A stretch of 21,104 bases of DNA from Chitinophagaceae bacterium (lineage in GTDB: Bacteria > Bacteroidota > Bacteroidia > Chitinophagales > Chitinophagaceae): NCBI GenBank assembly GCA_017853235.1, contig JAFMJX010000010.1, positions 1 through 21,104 on the forward strand, given 5' to 3'. The position numbers and the translations under genes were made by a program. Below are positions 16,182 through 21,104 of the stretch, piece by piece. Position 1 is the stretch's first letter, and the number at the start of each line of letters is the position of its first letter. The notes under the pieces are model-generated. The model worked only from the letters and a program-made list of their open reading frames with translations, searched no databases and was not told where the DNA came from.

Positions 16182-17813
16182 ATGGCAGAAGTTATCTTAA
16201 TGCCCCGATTGAGCGATACCATGACCGAAGGGGTGATCGCAGCATGGCATAAAAAAGTGGGAGATACCGTTAAAAAAGGCGATTTGTTAGCCGAGATTGA
16301 AACGGATAAAGCGACTATGGAATTAGAGAGCTATCAAGATGGTATCTTATTACATATTGGTACGCCTCGTGGTGGAAAATTACAAGTGAATGATTTATTA
16401 GCCATTTTTGGAAAACAAGGGGAAGATATCAGTGCTTTGATTGCACAACATACCAATGGATCTGCAAGTGTTACAGCAATGAATGAAACTACTACTGCTG
16501 CAATACCAGCTCCAGCTGTTACAAACACTTCAGTCAATTCCGATTTAGTGAATAGTGAAGAAATTGTATTAATGCCTCGTTTAAGTGATACGATGACTGA
16601 AGGTGTGATTGCAGGTTGGCAAAAAAAAGTGGGAGATCCAGTAAAAAAAGGAGAAGTTTTAGCAGATATAGAAACAGACAAAGCCACAATGGAATTGGAG
16701 TCCTATAAAGATGGGATTTTGTTATACCAAGGTGCACAAGCTGGTGAGAAAATTTTAGTGAATCAATTGTTGTGTATCATTGGACAACCTGGAATTGATA
16801 TAGATGCAATGGTAAATGCTGTGAAAGCAAATTCAGGTGCTGCGCCTTCAGCAGTTGCTGCGCCTAGTGCAGCCCCTGCTGCTCCGACTCCTTCTGCACC
16901 TACACCGGCAGCACCAGTGGTTACTCCAAGTGCTCCTGCTGCTCCTATTAATGCAGTGATCAATGAAGGACGTATTTTTGCATCTCCTTTAGCGAAAAAA
17001 ATTGCTAAAGAAAAAGGGATTGATTTGCAATTTGTGAAAGGAACTGGAGAACATGGAAGAATTACACGCTTAGATTTAGATCATTATACACCTTCTCATC
17101 AATCAGCTACCAATGCAGCTCCAATAGGGAAAGTAAGTTTCGTAGATACACCAGTTTCTCAAATGAGAAAAGTGATCGCACGCCGATTAAGCGAAAGCTT
17201 ATTCACTGCACCTCATTTTTATTTGACGATGAAAATAAATATGGATGCAACAGTTGCAGCACGTGCTTTAGTAAATGAAACTTCTTCGGTAAAAATAAGT
17301 TTCAATGATTTTATCGTGAAGGCGGTAGCACTTTCTTTAAAACAACATCCTACTGTAAATAGTAGTTGGTTAGGAGATGTTATACGTACCAATCATCATG
17401 TGAATATAGGTATTGCTGTTGCGGTAGATGAAGGATTATTAGTACCAGTATTGCGTTTTGCAGATGGCTTATCATTGCCACAAATAAGCACTACTGTAAA
17501 AGAGTTTGCTAAAAAAGCAAAAGATAAAAAATTACAACCTGCCGATTGGGAAGGTAGTACTTTCACTATTTCCAACTTAGGTATGTTTGGTATTGATCAA
17601 TTTACTGCGATCATCAATCCTCCGGACGCTTGTATTTTAGCTGTTGGCGGAATTGCTCAAGAGCCTGTTGTCAAAAATGGTCAAATTGTACCAGGCAATG
17701 TAATGAATGTAACTTTAAGTTGCGATCATCGTGTTGTGGATGGTGCATCTGGAGCAGCTTTCTTGCAAACTTTAAAAGCATATTTAGAAGAACCATTACG
17801 CATGTTTATCTAA
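16182..17813 (+). CDS. pdhC: Pyruvate dehydrogenase complex E2, dihydrolipoamide acetyltransferase (two lipoyl domains)
   Basis: E2 is the core of the complex that makes acetyl-CoA from pyruvate. The 543-residue protein has lipoyl domain 1 (about 1-80, lipoyl Lys K43 in ETDKATMELES), lipoyl domain 2 (about 126-205, K167 in the same motif), a mobile Ala/Pro/Ser linker (218-257), an E1/E3-binding domain (about 264-300, FASPLAKKIAKEKGIDL...GRI), and the acyltransferase domain from about 318 with the catalytic DHRVVDG (H516, D520) close to the end. The MPRLSDTMTEG start of both lipoyl domains is typical of pyruvate rather than oxoglutarate E2. The E1 and E3 genes are not in the window, so E2 is encoded apart from its partners here. 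It lies 125 bases after icd and 10 bases before the DinB-like gene. Confidence 0.95.
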   Translation: MAEVILMPRLSDTMTEGVIAAWHKKVGDTVKKGDLLAEIETDKATMELESYQDGILLHIGTPRGGKLQVNDLLAIFGKQGEDISALIAQHTNGSASVTAMNETTTAAIPAPAVTNTSVNSDLVNSEEIVLMPRLSDTMTEGVIAGWQKKVGDPVKKGEVLADIETDKATMELESYKDGILLYQGAQAGEKILVNQLLCIIGQPGIDIDAMVNAVKANSGAAPSAVAAPSAAPAAPTPSAPTPAAPVVTPSAPAAPINAVINEGRIFASPLAKKIAKEKGIDLQFVKGTGEHGRITRLDLDHYTPSHQSATNAAPIGKVSFVDTPVSQMRKVIARRLSESLFTAPHFYLTMKINMDATVAARALVNETSSVKISFNDFIVKAVALSLKQHPTVNSSWLGDVIRTNHHVNIGIAVAVDEGLLVPVLRFADGLSLPQISTTVKEFAKKAKDKKLQPADWEGSTFTISNLGMFGIDQFTAIINPPDACILAVGGIAQEPVVKNGQIVPGNVMNVTLSCDHRVVDGASGAAFLQTLKAYLEEPLRMFI

Positions 17814-17823
17814 AAAAAGTAGC

Positions 17824-18279
17824 TTGAAAAAATTATTACAAGTTTTAACTGATTTTGAAAATCAAGCACCTCAGTTTTTAGTACAAAATATAAATGTATC
17901 CCAAAGTAATATTGGATGGCATATCATGCATAGTTGTTTAGTAATTACCTCTGTTACAAAATCAATTTTAAAATCGTCTCCTGCTAACTTTAAAGGAAAA
18001 TTTAGTTGGAAAACATTTATTGTCTTGTTTTGGGCAAAATTTCCTAGAGGGAAAGCAAAAGCACCCTCATTTACCCAACCTGAAGGTGCCTATACTTTGG
18101 AAATGGTATTAGAACATATAAAAGAAGCACGAAAAAGCGCTCAGCTACTTTTGAGTGCAAATAAAAAACAATATTTCACGCATCCAATTTTTGGTGACCT
18201 TGCTTTATCTGCTGCCATTCGATTTTTATACGTGCACAGTTATCATCATGAAAAAATCATTAGAGATATTGTAAAGTAA
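17824..18279 (+). CDS. DinB-like / DUF1569-type four-helix protein
   Basis: A 151-residue protein with a His pattern of the DinB/YfiT superfamily: H33 and H36 in IGWHIMHSCL, and a C-terminal H-x-x-H-H in FLYVHSYHHEKII, preceded by HPIFGDLAL, a usual segment of this fold. Such proteins are small metal-binding four-helix bundles; some are thiol-dependent transferases, but no specific activity can be inferred. The reading frame has no ATG before residue 35, and the first helix (LLQVLTDFENQAP) is needed for the fold, so the start is most likely the TTG at 17824. This start lies 10 bases after the E2 stop, which suggests joint transcription and perhaps translation by ribosomes leaving pdhC. It converges with the metalloprotease gene. 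Confidence 0.78.
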   Translation: MKKLLQVLTDFENQAPQFLVQNINVSQSNIGWHIMHSCLVITSVTKSILKSSPANFKGKFSWKTFIVLFWAKFPRGKAKAPSFTQPEGAYTLEMVLEHIKEARKSAQLLLSANKKQYFTHPIFGDLALSAAIRFLYVHSYHHEKIIRDIVK

Positions 18280-18312
18280 TATCCCTTATTTCATTCTTTT
18301 ATTGCATTCTTT

Positions 18313-20715
18313 TTAATCTACATCACAACCTATTGGAGCTCCTGGCGCAATAGATACAGGTTTTGGCAAAGTGATTTTATCTGGATGCTGGATGCGATCC
18401 AACGCATATTGATAATGTGCATTATGAGTAGGATCTGTTTTTGCAAGCCCTTCAATTTTTGATTTTAATTTTTGAATGGTTTGAAGTGAAATACTTCTCA
18501 CTTCATAATTAGCATCCGCACTTTGACTAACCCCTAATAACCAATGTAAAGTTTGTTGTTGTGTTTGCATATGTACGCTTCCTGAAAGTCCTTTTGGAAT
18601 AGGGGCGTACCATGTATTTTTTAATATTTCTTCCAGTACATTATCCCAGCCTATGACATTGGCTCTGGCTTTATTTTGCACCAAACGATTGGCTCTTTCT
18701 ACATTAAATAAAAAGGCCAATTCAAAATCAGCTAAGGATTCGGCGGCACTTAATGCGTCAAAACTCATTCCAGTTCTTTTCTCAAAAAGTTCACCCACAC
18801 CATAATACATAGGAGGGCGAGGAGGAATTATTTTTAAAATATTTTCAGGTAAGGTTAAAACTTCTGGCGATAAACAGTTTACTGCTGCTTGTAACGCTTT
18901 TACTTGCATATCATTAGGAAGTATTGTTGGTTTTATTTGATTTGCATCACCACGAACGCTGTACATATAATTCATTCCTCCAATTACTTTTGTGACTGCT
19001 TCATATTGATAACGATGATAATTATACAAGGGTACCAATACATCTTCTAATTTAGAAAGTGGCGTTCCATTAGGGATGGCTTCTTCCCCAAATCCTGATA
19101 ATGATTTTTGTCGAACAGCAATGACTTGCTTTAATCCATCAACAGCATCAGGTTGGTTGTCCCATAAATGTGCATTAGGGTGAAATCCGCTTGCTGCTCT
19201 TGCATCTGCATCAGCAATAAATTGAATTCCATTTTTAGAATTTTCTTCTAACATAGATTGAAGTGCCTTGGATTCGTCAGTCCCTTTTGGGAAATCTTGG
19301 TATCCAAATAAAATCGCTCTTTTATCCCATTGCCCAATTTCGTTGGTATAGATATCTGAAAAATCTATTTCTCCTTTTGCATTTACAAATACATTAGGGT
19401 GGGGATAGTCCATTACAGAAGCTCTATTATTGAAGCTAGAAGCATAATTGTGTTGTAAACCTAAAGTATGTCCCACTTCATGCGCTGCTAATTGTCTTAA
19501 ACGATGTAATGCCGCAGTTCTCATTTTATCAGTCACAGGTTTTCCGTTCACATATGGAGATAGTAGTGCAGTAAATATTAAATAATCCTGTCTTACTCTT
19601 AAGGATCCTAAAGTGACTTGCCCTTTAATAATTTCCCCTGTACGAGGATCGGTAATACTAGATCCGTAACTCCAACCGCGCGTTGATCGATGCACCCAAT
19701 TGATCATATTATATCGAATATCCATGGGATCAGCGCTATCGGGAAGTATTTCAACTTGAAATGCATTTTTATAACCTGCAGCTTCATATGCTTGATTCCA
19801 CCATCTTGCACCAGCTAGTAATGCTGAACGAATGGGCTCAGGTGTACCATTGTCTAAATAGTATGTAATGGGTTTTACTGCTTCGCTCATAGCAGCACTT
19901 GGATCCTTTTTTTGTAAACGATGTCTGCTAATAAACATTTTTTGAATGGGTTCGCTAATGTCACTTCCGTAATCAAAATAACTAATTCCAAAATAGCCAC
20001 TCCTGATATCATACACACGTGGCTTATAATTATTGTCTGGTAATTCTACGAAACTGTGGTGCATTCGAAGTGTAATTGCTTCGGTAGATGGAGTCACTGC
20101 TTGAACAAATTTTCCTGCATCACTGCCTCCAACAAAAGTAAGTGTTGCTTCAAATTCTGAATTCTTTGGAAAATTTTTTGTGTTTTGTATGTAAATGGCA
20201 GAACGACCTTCATTTAATGTATAAGTACCTTGACGCATTTTTCTAATTTTATCGGCAGCATTGTGTGCGTCCCTTAGAAAAAAAGAAGTGGCATCTACAA
20301 GTACATTATTCCCTTCTTCTGCTTCCACATTAAAACTATATAAAATGGATTGTGCAAAGGATTCATTGACTGCTTTTTGTTCCCTTGGGTCATTGGTCAC
20401 CGCACGATAATCATAATTGGGTTGTGTTAGCATTACTTTTTTACCTACACGATTAAAATAAACAATTCGAGTGTCTCCTATTTGTCCTCTATCAAGCCCA
20501 ATATCATTGGATCCTAGACCAGCAGGCAAAGTGTTGACATATAAAAATGATGTGTTCATTTTATCAATAACTAAATAAATTTTTCCTTGACTAGCATCCC
20601 AATAGTAATTAAAGTAACCTTTTCTTAATTCCATATTTTTTGTTTTTTCAACAATGGAATTATTTTGTGCCTGAAGCATGAAAGGAATACAAAGAAACAT
20701 TAATACATTTTTCAT
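18313..20715 (-). CDS. Secreted zinc-dependent metalloprotease (metzincin-like, DUF5117/DUF4953 type)
   Basis: An 800-residue exported protein with signal peptide KNVLMFLCIPFMLQAQ. Residues 30-260 match the N-terminal DUF5118/DUF5117 style (KGYFNYYWDASQGKIYLVID, LDRGQIGDTRIVYF). The catalytic part has the zinc motif HEVGHTLGLQHN (H412, E413, H416, H422) and a Met-turn SVMDYP (M435), as in metzincins such as pappalysin- and matrixin-like enzymes. The C-terminal 350 residues are mainly helical and end in GAPIGCDVD. It probably degrades extracellular or periplasmic proteins; the substrate is unknown. The ATG at 20715 directly precedes the signal peptide; an earlier in-frame ATG at 20766 would begin inside the terminator hairpin of the upstream gene and is rejected. 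No promoter box was recognised. Confidence 0.9.
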   Translation of the reverse strand: MKNVLMFLCIPFMLQAQNNSIVEKTKNMELRKGYFNYYWDASQGKIYLVIDKMNTSFLYVNTLPAGLGSNDIGLDRGQIGDTRIVYFNRVGKKVMLTQPNYDYRAVTNDPREQKAVNESFAQSILYSFNVEAEEGNNVLVDATSFFLRDAHNAADKIRKMRQGTYTLNEGRSAIYIQNTKNFPKNSEFEATLTFVGGSDAGKFVQAVTPSTEAITLRMHHSFVELPDNNYKPRVYDIRSGYFGISYFDYGSDISEPIQKMFISRHRLQKKDPSAAMSEAVKPITYYLDNGTPEPIRSALLAGARWWNQAYEAAGYKNAFQVEILPDSADPMDIRYNMINWVHRSTRGWSYGSSITDPRTGEIIKGQVTLGSLRVRQDYLIFTALLSPYVNGKPVTDKMRTAALHRLRQLAAHEVGHTLGLQHNYASSFNNRASVMDYPHPNVFVNAKGEIDFSDIYTNEIGQWDKRAILFGYQDFPKGTDESKALQSMLEENSKNGIQFIADADARAASGFHPNAHLWDNQPDAVDGLKQVIAVRQKSLSGFGEEAIPNGTPLSKLEDVLVPLYNYHRYQYEAVTKVIGGMNYMYSVRGDANQIKPTILPNDMQVKALQAAVNCLSPEVLTLPENILKIIPPRPPMYYGVGELFEKRTGMSFDALSAAESLADFELAFLFNVERANRLVQNKARANVIGWDNVLEEILKNTWYAPIPKGLSGSVHMQTQQQTLHWLLGVSQSADANYEVRSISLQTIQKLKSKIEGLAKTDPTHNAHYQYALDRIQHPDKITLPKPVSIAPGAPIGCDVD

Positions 20716-20735
20716 AGTCGTTCGATTTACATTAA

Positions 20736-20776
20736 ATAAAAAATCCTTCCATTGACAATTAAGCAATGGAAGGATT
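20736..20776 (-). terminator. Rho-independent terminator of the histone-like gene
   Basis: A perfect 13-bp stem (20742-20754 with 20764-20776, AATCCTTCCATTG and its complement) encloses nine bases. On the minus strand it is followed by a T-rich run (complement of 20736-20743). It lies 24 bases after the stop of the Lys/Ala-rich gene and 27 bases before the metalloprotease start. Confidence 0.8.
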
Positions 20777-20800
20777 AAGGTATGAAATTTACTGCAAAAA

Positions 20801-21104
20801 TTATGCAGTTGGAGTAGTCGTAGATTCAGTGAAAAGTGTAGGGGCTACAACTGGAGCTGCTGGAGCTGGAGCTGGTGCAGCTTTTTTAGCTGGAGCTTTT
20901 TTCTTAGGAGCCGCTTTTTTTACTACTTTTTTTGCTGCTTTTTTAGGAGCTGCTTTTTTTGCAGTTTTTTTAGCTGGAGCTTTTTTCTTAGGAGCCGCTT
21001 TTTTTACTACTTTTTTTGCTGCTTTTTTAGGAGCTGCTTTTTTTGCAGTTTTTTTAGCTGGAGCTTTTTTCTTAGGAGCCGCTTTTTTTACTACTTTTTT
21101 TGCT
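20801..21104 (-). CDS. Histone H1-like Lys/Ala/Pro-rich protein, C-terminal part (partial, cut by window edge)
   Basis: Only the last 100 codons and the stop (TTA on the plus strand at 20801-20803) are visible. They encode a very basic low-complexity tail of AAPKK, AAKK, VVKK and APAKK steps, repeated with a period of 28 residues, then a short Ala/Pro stretch and the non-basic end LFTESTTTPTA. Such tails are found in bacterial histone-H1-like nucleoid proteins, where they bind and compact DNA, and on some HU-type and other DNA- or RNA-binding proteins in Bacteroidota. The N-terminal part, which would decide between these, is outside the window. The gene ends in a hairpin terminator. DNA binding is inferred from charge and composition only. 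Confidence 0.75.
   Translation of the reverse strand, partial: AKKVVKKAAPKKKAPAKKTAKKAAPKKAAKKVVKKAAPKKKAPAKKTAKKAAPKKAAKKVVKKAAPKKKAPAKKAAPAPAPAAPVVAPTLFTESTTTPTA
20888..21104 (-). repeat. 84-bp exact tandem repeat in the histone-like gene (about 2.6 copies, continues past the edge)
   Basis: Copies begin at 20888, 20972 and 21056, each 84 bases apart, which is 28 codons. As far as can be read by eye the first two copies and the visible 49 bases of the third are identical, including at synonymous sites. Each unit encodes PAKKTAKKAAPKKAAKK followed by VVKKAAPKKKA. Confidence 0.92.

Noticed and set aside
16763..16963. A minus-strand Ala/Gly-rich frame opposite the E2 linker
   Set aside because: It mirrors the Ala/Pro linker codons of pdhC and has no start signal or domain of its own.
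20716..20766. Upstream in-frame ATG for the metalloprotease
   Set aside because: It lies within the terminator hairpin of the neighbouring gene and would bury the signal peptide behind 17 residues.
20888..21104. CRISPR array or intergenic repeat
   Set aside because: The units are directly adjacent with no spacers, keep an open reading frame, and encode a regular basic peptide.
1..21104. Defence island, phage, integron or biosynthetic cluster
   Set aside because: No transposase, integrase, restriction, toxin-antitoxin or megasynthase gene is present; the genes are core metabolism and envelope functions with uniform composition.

Overview
The window is an AT-rich chromosomal stretch from a member of the Bacteroidota, most likely a Chitinophagaceae-type or related gliding/environmental lineage. 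The grounds are a gliding-motility lipoprotein of the GldB family, several exported proteins whose signal peptides end in A-Q, two large secreted BNR/VPS10-like proteins, a DUF5117/DUF4953-type zinc metalloprotease, a long-form isocitrate dehydrogenase, and promoters that fit the Bacteroidota -33/-7 pattern (TTTG-like, about 19-20 bp, TAnnTTTG). The lineage is inferred from gene content only; there is no rRNA or tRNA in the window.

Layout. 1-1977 (minus strand): the start of a response regulator (cut by the window edge), an MBL-fold hydrolase and pyrD; the last two look like one transcript. 2078-3253 (plus): a thiolase. 3391-9825 (plus): two tandem paralogous secreted Asp-box propeller proteins of more than 1000 residues each, with a strong terminator between them and an 18-bp perfect hairpin terminator after the second. 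9919-12873 (minus): glutamine-dependent nadE followed by an exported DUF1343/NamZ-type muramidase. 12930-13958 (plus): gldB, divergent from nadE. 14031-14417 (minus): apaG. 14605-18279 (plus): isocitrate dehydrogenase with a clear promoter, then the pyruvate dehydrogenase E2 subunit with two lipoyl domains, then a small DinB-like protein starting with TTG 10 bases after E2. 18313-20715 (minus): a secreted metzincin-like metalloprotease. 20801-21104 (minus, cut by the edge): the Lys/Ala/Pro-rich tail of a histone-H1-like protein, encoded by exact 84-bp tandem repeats and followed by a hairpin terminator.

Most genes are core metabolism (pyrimidine synthesis, fatty-acid/acetyl-CoA metabolism, NAD synthesis, TCA cycle, pyruvate dehydrogenase) mixed with cell-envelope and secreted functions. 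There is no sign of a mobile element, phage, CRISPR array, tRNA or rRNA. No stretch longer than 300 bases lacks a gene; the longest gap is 14418-14604, which holds the icd promoter and leader. I did not find a convincing new multi-gene system. The most unusual items are the tandem giant propeller pair with a shared His-Asp-His-His motif, the exact tandem repeats in the histone-like tail, an isocitrate dehydrogenase whose cofactor loop looks NAD-type, and promoter boxes so close to start codons that some transcripts should be almost leaderless.
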